Positions 10,803 to 19,282 of a stretch of 30,780 bases of DNA are shown piece by piece. The stretch covers positions 1 through 30,780 of the forward strand of contig CAAELW010000214.1 in assembly GCA_900756875.1 (NCBI GenBank). Direction: 5' to 3'. The stretch is from Pasteurellaceae bacterium. GTDB taxonomy: Bacteria > Pseudomonadota > Gammaproteobacteria > Enterobacterales > Pasteurellaceae. The notes under the pieces were generated by a model. It was not told the DNA's origin. It made no database searches and saw nothing but the letters and a program-made list of their open reading frames with translations. Position numbers and translations under genes: made by a program. Within the stretch, counting starts at the first letter, position 1. Each line of letters opens with the position of its first letter.

Positions 10803-11679
10803 GATTTTTTCCCTTTGCGCGCTGTTTATACACGCCATCAAAAATAATCAGGCTCATCGCCAATACTAAACAAATGAATAACGGATAACTGTCCGCATCC
10901 ATTTCCTCTCCAATCAAAAATGAAATAATCACCATCAAAATGGTTTCAACATAACCTAAAAGGCCAAGCAAATTCATCGGCAGCATATTGCTGGCAATCA
11001 CGTAAGCAATTAATGCCGCACCACTAATAATCCCGAGCAATACCAATAATCCCCAAATATTAGGATTCGATTCCTGCACGGTGGCAAAATCGGTTTGAAG
11101 GGCAAAGTAAACGCTAACTGGCAATAATGCGATCATTTCTAAGCAAAAAGCACCAAGATCGGTATTTTTTAAGGCTTTTCGTATGGAGAAATAGGTGGTA
11201 TAACCCACACAGATAACAATGGCTTCCCAAGATAATTCACCTTTTAAGATGATGTTAGAAATCACCCCGACTGCCGCAATTAACACAGCAATGAATTTCA
11301 ATGTTGAAATTCGTTCTTTAAAAATGAGCCGCCCTGCGGCCACCATCACAATTGGCAATAATAAATAACCGAAAGAAACACTTAAGGAGCTACCGTTATT
11401 GGGTGCCCACAAAAAGAGCCACATTTGATAACCCATTAATGCACCACAGGTGATATAGGAAAGGGCAAAGAGCGGTTGTTTTTTAATACGTTTTAGATGC
11501 TCTGCCAATGCCTGTTTTTGTTTAAACATGATGACGGAAAGGGCTACGAAAGGAAACGTAAACAGCATTCGATAGCCGAAAATATCCGTGCCACTGAGGG
11601 GTTTCAGCAGCGTGGAAAAATAATACATATAGCCAAATAAAAGCGAGGCTAAAAGTGAAATAAGTATGCCTCTTAACAT
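10792..11679 (-). CDS. rarD: EamA-family membrane transporter (RarD-like)
   Basis: The 295-residue hydrophobic protein has about ten predicted membrane helices arranged as two five-helix EamA repeats, typical of the drug/metabolite transporter superfamily. The N-terminal segment with [17 protein letters not shown] and the following GTDIFGYRM resemble RarD. RarD itself has no firmly established substrate. A strong AAGGAT precedes the ATG. It starts 32 bp downstream of ilvY on the same strand and overlaps glpE, suggesting one transcript. Because ilvY responds to branched-chain precursors, transport of a related compound is conceivable but is only inference. Confidence 0.85.
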   Translation of the reverse strand: MLRGILISLLASLLFGYMYYFSTLLKPLSGTDIFGYRMLFTFPFVALSVIMFKQKQALAEHLKRIKKQPLFALSYITCGALMGYQMWLFLWAPNNGSSLSVSFGYLLLPIVMVAAGRLIFKERISTLKFIAVLIAAVGVISNIILKGELSWEAIVICVGYTTYFSIRKALKNTDLGAFCLEMIALLPVSVYFALQTDFATVQESNPNIWGLLVLLGIISGAALIAYVIASNMLPMNLLGLLGYVETILMVIISFLIGEEMDADSYPLFICLVLAMSLIIFDGVYKQRAKGKNHVV

Positions 11680-11711
11680 AATAAATCCTTAGGTTAATTC
11701 TGCTTATTATT

Positions 11712-12590
11712 TTAGTCTAACATCTCCCAAAATGCACGAATTAGGGGATTTGCTAAATTTCTTTTTTGCACACAAACGCCTAAATCAAACGCCTCGACTG
11801 GATTGTCTAAATTTAAACGAGACACGTCTTTTGACATCGGGTTATTATCAATCACCACATCAGGCAACATCGCCAATCCAAAACCGAGCGCTACCATTGG
11901 TACGATACCTTCGTGCCCAGCTACTGTGGCATAAATTTTGGGATGTTTAATGTGTTTACTCCGTAGCCATTGTTCAATACGCTGCCGCGCCATTCCATCT
12001 AACGGCAAAATGAAAGGCATTTGCTGCCAATTGATGGGCTCTTCTTGCAATAATTGTGTCGCTAAACAAGCCACTCGAGGGGCAATTAATGAAAGGGAAA
12101 TATCATCAATCTTATAAAATTCTAATCCCGTCGGCAGATTATTCGGTTTTCCCGCCAAAGCGAGATCCACTTGTTCCGATTGAATAAGTTGCACCGCAGA
12201 AGCGGGGTCACCGGTAGTCAATTGGATTTCAACCTTTGGATAACGAGAACGAAATTTGGCTAACACCTGTGGCAAGTGACTATATGAAGCCGTTACCGAG
12301 CAAAATAAGCGCAACTCTCCGCTTAATTCCGCAGAATTATCTCGAAGTTGGCGCTTAAACTGTTGCCAGTTTTGCCATTCAGCTTTCGCAAATTGCAGAA
12401 ATTTCTCGCCTTGTTCGGTTAAGCGTACTTGTCGATTATCACGAATAAATAAAGGTTGTTCTAATTCCTCTTCCATTCGTTGAATCTGGCGTGAAAGCGT
12501 GGACGGTGACATATGATTTTGCGTAGCAGTTTTTGCAAAATTTTGTGTCTCCGCAAGATGAAGAAATATTTGGAGGTCTTGAAAGTTCAT
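11712..12590 (-). CDS. ilvY: LysR-type activator of ilvC
   Basis: IlvY is the LysR-type regulator that activates ilvC when bound to acetolactate or acetohydroxybutyrate and represses its own gene. The winged helix-turn-helix lies at about residues 1-60 (MSPSTLSRQIQRMEEEL). The effector domain carries family-typical segments such as LFCSVTASYSHLP and TTGDPASAV. I chose the ATG at 12590, giving 292 residues and the expected MNFQDLQIFLHLAE start. A GTG in the same frame at 12599 would add three residues. It is divergent from ilvC, the hallmark arrangement, with a candidate operator between. The Shine-Dalgarno is weak. Confidence 0.95.
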   Translation of the reverse strand: MNFQDLQIFLHLAETQNFAKTATQNHMSPSTLSRQIQRMEEELEQPLFIRDNRQVRLTEQGEKFLQFAKAEWQNWQQFKRQLRDNSAELSGELRLFCSVTASYSHLPQVLAKFRSRYPKVEIQLTTGDPASAVQLIQSEQVDLALAGKPNNLPTGLEFYKIDDISLSLIAPRVACLATQLLQEEPINWQQMPFILPLDGMARQRIEQWLRSKHIKHPKIYATVAGHEGIVPMVALGFGLAMLPDVVIDNNPMSKDVSRLNLDNPVEAFDLGVCVQKRNLANPLIRAFWEMLD

Positions 12591-12614
12591 ATGTATCACT
12601 AAAATGCAAATATC

Positions 12615-12631
12615 GTTGCAAAAATTGCAAC
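12615..12631. promoter_or_regulatory. Candidate IlvY operator
   Basis: GTTGCAAAAATTGCAAC is a perfect inverted repeat (7-bp arms, 3-bp centre). It contains the LysR-type T-N11-A box at 12617-12629. Its centre at 12623 is about 64 bp upstream of the predicted ilvC transcription start, the usual recognition-site position for LysR activators. It also covers the likely ilvY -10, which would explain autorepression. Confidence 0.75.
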
Positions 12632-12643
12632 ACTAAGTGTCAA
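12615..12643 (-). promoter_or_regulatory. Candidate ilvY promoter
   Basis: A perfect -35 TTGACA (12638-12643, minus strand) is followed at 17 bp by TGCAAC (12615-12620), a weak -10 that is part of the operator palindrome. The predicted leader before the ilvY ATG is about 18 nt. Assignment is by hexamer match and spacing. Confidence 0.5.
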
Positions 12644-12652
12644 TAATATCAC

Positions 12653-12680
12653 TTTACGCAATAACTAAAAACCTTATAAT
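12653..12680 (+). promoter_or_regulatory. Candidate ilvC promoter
   Basis: A perfect -10 TATAAT (12675-12680) follows TTTACG (12653-12658, 4 of 6) at 16 bp. A poor -35 is typical of an activator-dependent promoter and fits IlvY control. The predicted leader is about 67 nt. Confidence 0.65.
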
Positions 12681-12753
12681 CCACTTCACAACAAAAAACT
12701 ATATTCAAACACAACCTCATACACATTAATCAACATCATAGAAAGGATGAAAA

Positions 12754-14235
12754 ATGGCTAACTATTTCAACACATTAAATTTACGCGAAAAATTAGACCA
12801 ATTAGGTCGTTGTCGTTTTATGGACCGCAGCGAATTTGCTGACGGTTGCAACTACTTAAAAGGCAAAAAAATCGTTATCGTAGGTTGTGGCGCACAAGGT
12901 TTAAACCAAGGTTTAAATATGCGTGACTCAGGCTTAGATATTTCTTACGCACTACGCCCTGAAGCAATTGCGGAAAAACGTGCTTCATTCCAACGTGCAA
13001 CTGAAAATGGCTTTAAAGTGGGTACTTACCAAGAGTTAATCCCAACTGCAGACTTAGTGATCAACTTAACACCAGACAAACAACACTCTAAAGTCGTAGC
13101 TGATGTGATGCCATTAATGAAAAAAGATTCTGCATTCGGTTACTCACACGGTTTCAACATCGTTGAAGTGGGTGAGCAAATCCGTGAAGACATCACTGTT
13201 GTAATGACTGCACCAAAATGTCCAGGTACTGAAGTACGTGAAGAATACAAACGTGGTTTCGGTGTACCAACATTAATCGCGGTTCACCCTGCAAATGACC
13301 CACGTGGTGAAGGTATGGCAATTGCAAAAGCATGGGCAGCAGCAACTGGTGGTGACCGTGCAGGTGTATTAGAATCTTCATTCGTCGCAGAAGTAAAATC
13401 TGACTTAATGGGTGAACAAACCATTCTTTGCGGTATGTTACAAGCAGGTTCTATCGTATGTTACGACAAACTTGTTGCTGATGGTAAAGATCCAGCATAC
13501 GCAGGTAAATTGATCCAATATGGTTGGGAAACTATTACCGAAGCCTTAAAACAAGGCGGTATCACATTAATGATGGATCGCTTATCAAACAGCGCAAAAT
13601 TACGTGCATTTGAACTTGCTGAGCAAATCAAAGAAAGCCTTGGTTTCTTATATTACAAACACATGGATGACATCATCAGCGGTCACTTCTCTGCGACCAT
13701 GATGGCTGACTGGGCAAACGGCGACAAAGATTTATTCGCATGGCGTGAAGCAACTGGCAAAACTGCCTTTGAAAATGCACCAAAAGCAGATGGCATCAAA
13801 ATTTCTGAACAAGAATACTTTGATAACGGTGTATTAATGGTTGCAATGGTGAAAGCAGGTGTTGAATTAGCCTTTGATGCGATGGTGGCAAGTGGTATCT
13901 ATGAAGAATCAGCTTACTATGAATCACTTCACGAATTACCGTTAATCGCTAACACCATCGCGCGTAAACGTTTATACGAAATGAACGTGGTCATTTCTGA
14001 TACTGCGGAATATGGTAACTACTTATTCTCTAACGTAGCAACGCCAATTCTTGCTAAAGAAATCATCCCAACCTTACAAAAAGGTGACTTAGGTGAACCA
14101 ACACCGGCAGTCGCTATCGACAACATCACTTTACGCGATGTAAACGATGCAATCCGTAACCACCCGGTTGAATTAATCGGTCAAGAGTTACGTGGCTACA
14201 TGACAGATATGAAACGTATCGCAGTTGCAGGTTAA
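12754..14235 (+). CDS. ilvC: Ketol-acid reductoisomerase (class II)
   Basis: IlvC carries out the alkyl migration and NADPH reduction of acetolactate or acetohydroxybutyrate in valine and isoleucine synthesis. The 493 residues identify the long class II enzyme of enteric type, with a duplicated knotted C-terminal domain. The Rossmann motif [10 protein letters not shown] lies near residue 45. [13 protein letters not shown] near 155 and the metal-binding [15 protein letters not shown] near 215 are also seen. AAGGA precedes the ATG. Codon use is strongly biased, as in highly expressed genes. There is no USS inside. It is divergent from ilvY and followed by a strong terminator. Confidence 0.98.
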   Translation: MANYFNTLNLREKLDQLGRCRFMDRSEFADGCNYLKGKKIVIVGCGAQGLNQGLNMRDSGLDISYALRPEAIAEKRASFQRATENGFKVGTYQELIPTADLVINLTPDKQHSKVVADVMPLMKKDSAFGYSHGFNIVEVGEQIREDITVVMTAPKCPGTEVREEYKRGFGVPTLIAVHPANDPRGEGMAIAKAWAAATGGDRAGVLESSFVAEVKSDLMGEQTILCGMLQAGSIVCYDKLVADGKDPAYAGKLIQYGWETITEALKQGGITLMMDRLSNSAKLRAFELAEQIKESLGFLYYKHMDDIISGHFSATMMADWANGDKDLFAWREATGKTAFENAPKADGIKISEQEYFDNGVLMVAMVKAGVELAFDAMVASGIYEESAYYESLHELPLIANTIARKRLYEMNVVISDTAEYGNYLFSNVATPILAKEIIPTLQKGDLGEPTPAVAIDNITLRDVNDAIRNHPVELIGQELRGYMTDMKRIAVAG

Positions 14236-14255
14236 TTATTAAATCGGTAAAATTC

Positions 14256-14287
14256 AAGCCAACTTATTCAATAAGTTGGCTTTTTTT
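14256..14287 (+). terminator. ilvC terminator
   Basis: An 11-bp perfect stem (AAGCCAACTTA with TAAGTTGGCTT) encloses a TTCAA loop and is followed by seven T in all. The next gene's ATG is only 19 bp further on. The last T of the tract also begins a TATAAT (14287-14292). Confidence 0.92.
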
Positions 14288-14306
14288 ATAATCCAAAGGA
14301 ATTCAT

Positions 14307-16808
14307 ATGAAAAATAATAAAATTTTTAACCGCACTTTTAAAGTGAGTTTGGTGGCTATGGCGTTAGGATTAGTTAATTCGGCATGGGCCATTGATTATA
14401 AACTATATGAAGGTACCGTATATAAAAATCCGGAAAGAACTGACTCTGAAGTAAAAAATATGAATTTTTATTCAGATTATGGCTATGATTTAACAAATAA
14501 AAATAATCTAGCCCATGTATCTTTTAGAATGAAAAATGGTCTAGACAATAAGGATTATCCAACAGAATCATTAATTTTCCTCGATCCTCAATTTTCTAAT
14601 GGGCCTAGTTCATTAGAAATCAAACCTAATAGCACTTTCACATTATCGAAGGCTTTTCCTGAAAGTTCTGTTTTTGAATTGAGAGATGCAAATCTTAAAT
14701 TTCACTTCGGAAATATCAATTTATTTGAGGGACTTTCTACAGTTGATGCTGATGGAGAGCCTGTTTTAGGAAATTCAGCATTTAATCTTCAAGGTAATAC
14801 CACTATTGATATTGATGCTGTTCATATTGTCAGCTCAGCTAAAGATAGCACGGGATACCAAGTATATGGTAAATCTACAGCAAATATTATCAACTCCTCT
14901 ATTTTTCTAGGGGGAGATAACAGCACTGCTGTAGATGCCGAAAACTCAACATTACATATCAAAAATTTAAATATCGCGCTACAGCCAGCTGGTACCGATA
15001 AATCAGCTACTATTGCATACGCATCAGAGAATTCTACATTAAATATTGAAAACAGCCTGCTCACAATTGAAGCGAAAGGTCAAAGTAAAGGTTTAGGTTT
15101 TGTACTTGATGGTGGCGTGACCAACATTACAAATTCCAACATTGAAAATAACACTGGAGATGTTGTTATTTTTACTAATAAACAAGATTCTCGAGATGAA
15201 ACAAATAATTACAGCTCAACAACAGTTAATCTAAAAAATACTAAAATCCCTGATGCAAAAGTATTGGTTGGATTAAACATGCCCGATCTAGCTGATACGG
15301 ACTTATCTGAAGGAGAGAAAACTAACTCACCTAGATTTGTGTTAAATGCAGATAACTCACAGTTAAATGGTGCAGTAAAGCAATATGACGGTACAAATAA
15401 AACGCCTGTTACATTAAATCTGACTAACAATACTACATGGGATTTAGTGGATAATTCAGAAGTAACAGACTTGCATTTAAATAACTCTGCGGTTTCTTTA
15501 ACTAATACAAATGCTCCTTATACGACATTAACTATCACGGGTAACCTCACTGGCTCTGGCACATTCAATCTAAACACGAATATTGCTGAAAACAAAAGCG
15601 ATAAAATCGTTGTTCAAGGTACTGCTGAAGGTAATCATAAAATTGGGGTAACTAACCAAGGTGCAAATGTCGCTAACGGAAAAGTGACACTTGTAGAAAC
15701 CAATGGTGGTAATGCGGCATTTAGCTTAACTAACCCGAATAATCGTGTAGATTTAGGGGCTTACCAATATTTCCTAACAAAAGAGGGAAATAATTGGGTA
15801 TTAGCGAATTCTAAAAATGCGGTCACCCCAACTCCACCTGTTGCACCCGTTACACCAAGTAAACCTGTGGTGACTCCAAGCAAGCCTGTGGTGACGCCAA
15901 GTAATCCAGTAGTACCACCTGCAGTTCTACCAAGTACACCATTACTCTCAGACTTAGCGAATGCACAAGTTTCTCTTCGCCAAGCACAATTGCTTTTAGT
16001 GGAAAATGATTTAAGTGGCATTCATCAACGTCTAGGTGAAGTGAAAAACGGTGAAAAAGGTAATGTATGGGTTCGTAATGTGAATTCTCGACAAAAATTA
16101 GCCGCACTTTCGACAGGTGAGAGTGAAACTTCTGGCTTTAAACAAAACGTACATAGCTTACAAGTGGGCGCTGATGCTGCTGTAACAGATAACCTCCGTG
16201 TTGGTGGATTTGTTGGCCGTAGCCAAGCTAACGTCGATTTCAACGGTCATTATGGTGATGGCAAAGTAAGAAGTAACAGCCTAGGCTTGTATGCAGCCTA
16301 TCTTGCAGATAACGGTATTTATGTAGATAACATCGTGAAATACAGCCGTTTACACGCTAACTCAGATCACACTGAAAAACGCCATTACAACGCTTATACG
16401 ATTTCGAGTGAATTAGGCAAACGCTTTAGCCTTGCGAATGATTGGACAATCACACCGCAAGCACAATTAGCGTGGACACATATTTCATCACAAGAGAATG
16501 AAGATAGCTTATCTTCTGTTTATTCTCGAATTGGTTTACGTATAGCCAAAGCCTTTGCATTAAGTAATGGTTGGAATTTACAACCTTATGCTGAAGTAAA
16601 TGCGATTACTAGCAAAAACCGTAGCAGTAAAATTCATTACGACAAGGATGCGCTTGATGTTGCAAGCAGCCGTGGACGTTTTGAAAGTGCGGTCGGTTTA
16701 AATGCTGGATTTGCAAATCATCGTTTTGGTTTAGAAGTAAGTCGCGCTGACGGTAAAAACTTCGACAAACCTTATGCAATTCAAGCAGTTTATCGCTATC
16801 AATGGTAA
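14307..16808 (+). CDS. Type V autotransporter, unassigned passenger
   Basis: The 833-residue protein is a classical monomeric autotransporter of unknown cargo function. A signal peptide ends about residue 28 (NSAWA). The passenger (about 29-505) is rich in Asn, Thr and Ser and in short LNI/VNL strand motifs, as in beta-helices. It closes with a pertactin-like segment (NRVDLGAYQY...NNWVLANS near 475-500). A Pro-rich linker (506-545) with three TPSKPVV-type repeats follows, then an outer-membrane barrel (about 575-833) ending in the aromatic YRYQW. No cysteine, RGD or serine-protease GDSGSP motif is visible, so an adhesin-like role is inference only. AAAGGA precedes the ATG. USS copies lie at 14329-14337 and 16685-16693, with none in the passenger. 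Confidence 0.92.
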   Translation: MKNNKIFNRTFKVSLVAMALGLVNSAWAIDYKLYEGTVYKNPERTDSEVKNMNFYSDYGYDLTNKNNLAHVSFRMKNGLDNKDYPTESLIFLDPQFSNGPSSLEIKPNSTFTLSKAFPESSVFELRDANLKFHFGNINLFEGLSTVDADGEPVLGNSAFNLQGNTTIDIDAVHIVSSAKDSTGYQVYGKSTANIINSSIFLGGDNSTAVDAENSTLHIKNLNIALQPAGTDKSATIAYASENSTLNIENSLLTIEAKGQSKGLGFVLDGGVTNITNSNIENNTGDVVIFTNKQDSRDETNNYSSTTVNLKNTKIPDAKVLVGLNMPDLADTDLSEGEKTNSPRFVLNADNSQLNGAVKQYDGTNKTPVTLNLTNNTTWDLVDNSEVTDLHLNNSAVSLTNTNAPYTTLTITGNLTGSGTFNLNTNIAENKSDKIVVQGTAEGNHKIGVTNQGANVANGKVTLVETNGGNAAFSLTNPNNRVDLGAYQYFLTKEGNNWVLANSKNAVTPTPPVAPVTPSKPVVTPSKPVVTPSNPVVPPAVLPSTPLLSDLANAQVSLRQAQLLLVENDLSGIHQRLGEVKNGEKGNVWVRNVNSRQKLAALSTGESETSGFKQNVHSLQVGADAAVTDNLRVGGFVGRSQANVDFNGHYGDGKVRSNSLGLYAAYLADNGIYVDNIVKYSRLHANSDHTEKRHYNAYTISSELGKRFSLANDWTITPQAQLAWTHISSQENEDSLSSVYSRIGLRIAKAFALSNGWNLQPYAEVNAITSKNRSSKIHYDKDALDVASSRGRFESAVGLNAGFANHRFGLEVSRADGKNFDKPYAIQAVYRYQW
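15852..15914 (+). repeat. Three 21-bp repeats encoding TPSKPVV
   Basis: Three in-frame 21-bp units encode TPSKPVV, TPSKPVV and TPSNPVV in the linker between passenger and barrel. Because the unit is a multiple of three, copy-number change would alter linker length without shifting the frame. The third unit has diverged most, so the array is not freshly expanded. Confidence 0.9.
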
Positions 16809-16811
16809 TAT

Positions 16812-16840
16812 AAAAGGGCGGAGTAAAATCCGCCCTTTTT
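16812..16840 (+). terminator. Terminator after the autotransporter gene
   Basis: An 11-bp perfect stem (AAAAGGGCGGA with TCCGCCCTTTT) has a six-base loop and a T tract. Only 22 bp separate the T tract from the rluE ATG. Confidence 0.92.
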
Positions 16841-16862
16841 CTCTTTTTACTGAATAAATAAT

Positions 16863-17537
16863 ATGTCGAAATCTTTCTCTTCTCGCTCATTTACGACCAA
16901 ACGAACGGTAAAACCCAAGCCTAAAGCGAAGCCACTTACATTAGAACAAACAATCGTTATTTTATTTAACAAACCTTTTGATGTACTGACACAATTCACC
17001 GATGAAAACGGCCGAGCGACATTAAAAGATTTTATTAATATTCCTAATGTGTATGCGGCAGGGCGATTGGATCGCGATAGCGAAGGATTACTGATTTTAA
17101 CGAATAATGGTGAAGTGCAGCATCGCTTGGCGGATCCAAAGTTTAAAACAGAAAAAACGTATTTTGTGCAAGTGGAAGGTATTCCCGAAGAGTCCGACTT
17201 AGACAAGCTTCGTCAAGGTATTGAATTGAAAGATGGAATGACGAAGCCGGCAAAAGTGCGGTTGATTTCTAAACCGGATTTTCTCTGGCCTCGCAATCCA
17301 CCTATTCGTGAACGTCAAAGTATTCCAACAAGCTGGTTGGAAATTAAAATTAGTGAAGGGCGTAATCGACAAGTGCGTAGAATGACGACACATATCGGCT
17401 TTCCGACATTACGTCTCATCCGTTATCAAATGAGCCATTTAACACTTGATGGATTAAGCAACGGTGAATATCGCCGTTTGAATGAAGAAGAAATGCGTGC
17501 GTTATTCAAACAACTTCATTTAAATAACGCACGTTAA
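16863..17537 (+). CDS. rluE: 23S rRNA pseudouridine(2457) synthase
   Basis: This RsuA-family pseudouridine synthase modifies large-subunit rRNA; RluE of E. coli acts on U2457. The 224 residues start with a basic tail (about 1-27) and lack the S4 domain of RluB/RsuA, as RluE does. The catalytic Asp lies in [15 protein letters not shown] near residue 60. [11 protein letters not shown] near 36 and [10 protein letters not shown] near 167 are other family motifs. The gene has no clear Shine-Dalgarno and starts close after a terminator. It converges with the Lys/Ala-rich gene with only 2 bp between stop codons. A USS lies at 17254-17262. Confidence 0.93.
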   Translation: MSKSFSSRSFTTKRTVKPKPKAKPLTLEQTIVILFNKPFDVLTQFTDENGRATLKDFINIPNVYAAGRLDRDSEGLLILTNNGEVQHRLADPKFKTEKTYFVQVEGIPEESDLDKLRQGIELKDGMTKPAKVRLISKPDFLWPRNPPIRERQSIPTSWLEIKISEGRNRQVRRMTTHIGFPTLRLIRYQMSHLTLDGLSNGEYRRLNEEEMRALFKQLHLNNAR

Positions 17538-17539
17538 GA

Positions 17540-18349
17540 TTAGAAACGTTGAGCGGGTTGTGCGTTTTCAACTTGCACGAAGAAACCTTTATCATTCAAG
17601 ATAATGCTGTAATCGGTAACATATTTAACGCCGTTGGTTTCCACTATCGCGTTACAGCTACGAATGCCTTGCTGTGGATAAGATTGCGTTTCACGGGCTT
17701 GCGAGATTTGTTTCACTGTCATTTGGGTGTTAGTTGCAGCACCTTGTTTTTTGAAGGCATCAGATAATACCGCAAAAACTTTTGAATCATTACATCTTGG
17801 TACGACGACAGATTTTGTCACCATACTCGCTGTTTTTTGTGCGACAGTATCTACTTTCTTTTCAGTGACTTTTTCAACAGTTTTTGGTTCCGCTTTCTTC
17901 ACTTCGGTTTTAACCGTTGGTGTTTTTTTAGCAATCACTTTTTCAGATTTAGTTGATTCTTTAACGGCACTTTGTTTGCTTTTCTCTACCGTCTTTTTGT
18001 CTTTTACTGCAGTTTGCTTAGTTTTTTCTACTGGCTGTTTGCCTTTCGTTTTTGCTGGCTCTGCTTTAGCCGATTTATTTGTCGTTTCACTTTTTATTTT
18101 TTCTTTTTTCGTTACCGCTTTTTTCGCTTCGACAATTTTAGCTGGCTTTTTCGCTTCTGCTTTTTTGGCATCGGCTTTATTTTTCGCTGTTTTAGCTGCG
18201 GTTTTAGGCGTAGTAGCTTTCTTGGCTTCCACTTTTTTAACTGCTGTTTTCACTGACTGGTTTTGAGTTGATTTTGCCGTATGATTTGGCGATGCAGCAA
18301 AGGCCAAAACAGGTAACAAAGCAAAAATCACCGCGAGTAATTTTTTCAT
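17540..18349 (-). CDS. Exported Lys/Ala-rich protein, function unknown
   Basis: I do not recognise a function. The 269-residue product begins with a clear signal peptide (MKKLLAVIFALLPVLAFA, cleavage about residue 18). About 155 residues of low-complexity sequence follow (19-175), dominated by Lys, Ala, Thr, Val and Glu in AKKxEAKK-like runs without aromatics. They resemble histone H1/AlgP-like tails or the periplasmic linkers of TonB and TolA. A compact C-terminal part (about 180-269) contains two cysteines (VPRCND and IRSCNA) that could pair, and ends VENAQPAQRF. A GGAG Shine-Dalgarno supports the start. It may be a periplasmic protein with an extended cationic linker. It lies downstream of gpmA and its terminator hairpin. 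Confidence 0.8.
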   Translation of the reverse strand: MKKLLAVIFALLPVLAFAASPNHTAKSTQNQSVKTAVKKVEAKKATTPKTAAKTAKNKADAKKAEAKKPAKIVEAKKAVTKKEKIKSETTNKSAKAEPAKTKGKQPVEKTKQTAVKDKKTVEKSKQSAVKESTKSEKVIAKKTPTVKTEVKKAEPKTVEKVTEKKVDTVAQKTASMVTKSVVVPRCNDSKVFAVLSDAFKKQGAATNTQMTVKQISQARETQSYPQQGIRSCNAIVETNGVKYVTDYSIILNDKGFFVQVENAQPAQRF

Positions 18350-18367
18350 CCGTTATTCTCCTTAAAC

Positions 18368-18397
18368 AAAAAGTGCGGTCAAAATTAACCGCACTTT
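18368..18397 (-). terminator. USS-pair terminator after gpmA
   Basis: Two inverted exact USS copies (18371-18379 and 18388-18396) form a 10-bp stem with an 8-base loop. On the minus strand it is followed by five T. It ends gpmA transcripts. The downstream Lys/Ala-rich gene starts only 18 bp beyond it. Confidence 0.88.
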
Positions 18398-18412
18398 GAA
18401 ATCATTTATAAA

Positions 18413-19096
18413 TTAAAGATAGTAGTGTTCTACGTAGTTTAATTTATCGTCAAGTTTTAACACTAACGGTTGACCGGTTGGGATTTCAAAATCCATGATT
18501 TCCGCATCAGAAATACCGATGATGTGTTTTGCTAATGCACGAAGTGAGTTACCGTGCGCCACCACTAAAACACGTTTACCTGAAAGCATTGCTGGCGCAA
18601 TTTGATCTTCCCAGAATGGTAATGCACGTTCTAAGGTTAATTTTAAGTTTTCTGCGTTTGGTACAACATCAGATGGGATGTTTGCATAACGACGGTCGTT
18701 ATGTGCAGAGTTTGGATCTTTTGGATCTAAATCTGGAGGAGAAATATCATAAGAACGACGCCAGATATGAACTTGTTCGTCACCGTATTGTTCTGCGGTT
18801 TCTTTTTTATCTAAGCCTTGTAATGCACCGTAGTGACGCTCATTTAAACGCCAGTTTTTCACTTGAGGAATCCATAATTGGTGAGATTCTTCTAACACGA
18901 TGTTACAGGTTTTGATTGCACGAGTTAAAACAGAAGTGAAGGCGATATCGAACTCATAGCCTTTCTCGAACAATTTTTTACCCGCTGCTTTTGCTTCTTC
19001 TACGCCGCGCTCGGTTAAATTCACATCACGCCAACCGGTGAATAAATTTTTTGCGTTCCACTCACTGAAACCGTGACGAATGAATACTAATTCCAT
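18413..19096 (-). CDS. gpmA: 2,3-bisphosphoglycerate-dependent phosphoglycerate mutase
   Basis: GpmA interconverts 3- and 2-phosphoglycerate in glycolysis through a phosphohistidine. The 227 residues match the bacterial dPGM size. Phosphohistidine His8 lies in [10 protein letters not shown], Glu86 in RLNERHYG and the second active-site His181 in [11 protein letters not shown]. All are offset by three from E. coli. A strong AGGAG precedes the ATG. A candidate promoter and a 12-bp repeat lie upstream. Confidence 0.98.
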   Translation of the reverse strand: MELVFIRHGFSEWNAKNLFTGWRDVNLTERGVEEAKAAGKKLFEKGYEFDIAFTSVLTRAIKTCNIVLEESHQLWIPQVKNWRLNERHYGALQGLDKKETAEQYGDEQVHIWRRSYDISPPDLDPKDPNSAHNDRRYANIPSDVVPNAENLKLTLERALPFWEDQIAPAMLSGKRVLVVAHGNSLRALAKHIIGISDAEIMDFEIPTGQPLVLKLDDKLNYVEHYYL

Positions 19097-19134
19097 AAGG
19101 ATCTCCTAAGTACTAATAAAAAATGAATGGCTCT

Positions 19135-19162
19135 GTTATAGCAAAAAATCGTTATGTTTAAA
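19135..19162 (-). promoter_or_regulatory. Candidate gpmA promoter
   Basis: TATAAC (19135-19140, 5 of 6) with TTTAAA (19157-19162, 4 of 6) at 16-bp spacing on the minus strand would give a leader of about 30-35 nt. One copy of the 12-bp direct repeat fills most of the spacer. Confidence 0.45.
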
Positions 19163-19203
19163 AGTAAAAAGGCGGCATTTACTGATCTTTCGCAAAAAAT
19201 CGT
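19141..19203. repeat. 12-bp direct repeat between gpmA and envC
   Basis: GCAAAAAATCGT occurs twice, at 19141-19152 and 19192-19203. The copies are 51 bp apart start to start, close to five helical turns. The first lies directly upstream of the gpmA -10. I do not recognise it as a known regulator site. Confidence 0.7.
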
Positions 19204-19282
19204 CTGTAAACTTTTAGCCACTCAAAAATAATGCTAGTATTTAAGCTTTATTCGTCCCTTAATTTCTCTCAAGTTTAGATGT

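Noticed and set aside
10435..14328. A 3.9-kb stretch without exact USS as a sign of foreign DNA
   Set aside because: The genes (glpE, rarD, ilvY, ilvC) are ordinary core genes. With a mean spacing of about 1.2 kb such a gap is not exceptional.
17727..18266. A 179-codon open frame on the plus strand opposite the Lys/Ala-rich gene
   Set aside because: It is the antisense of a low-complexity Lys/Ala coding region, which gives long Phe/Ala-rich open frames by composition. No ribosome site or family resemblance is seen.
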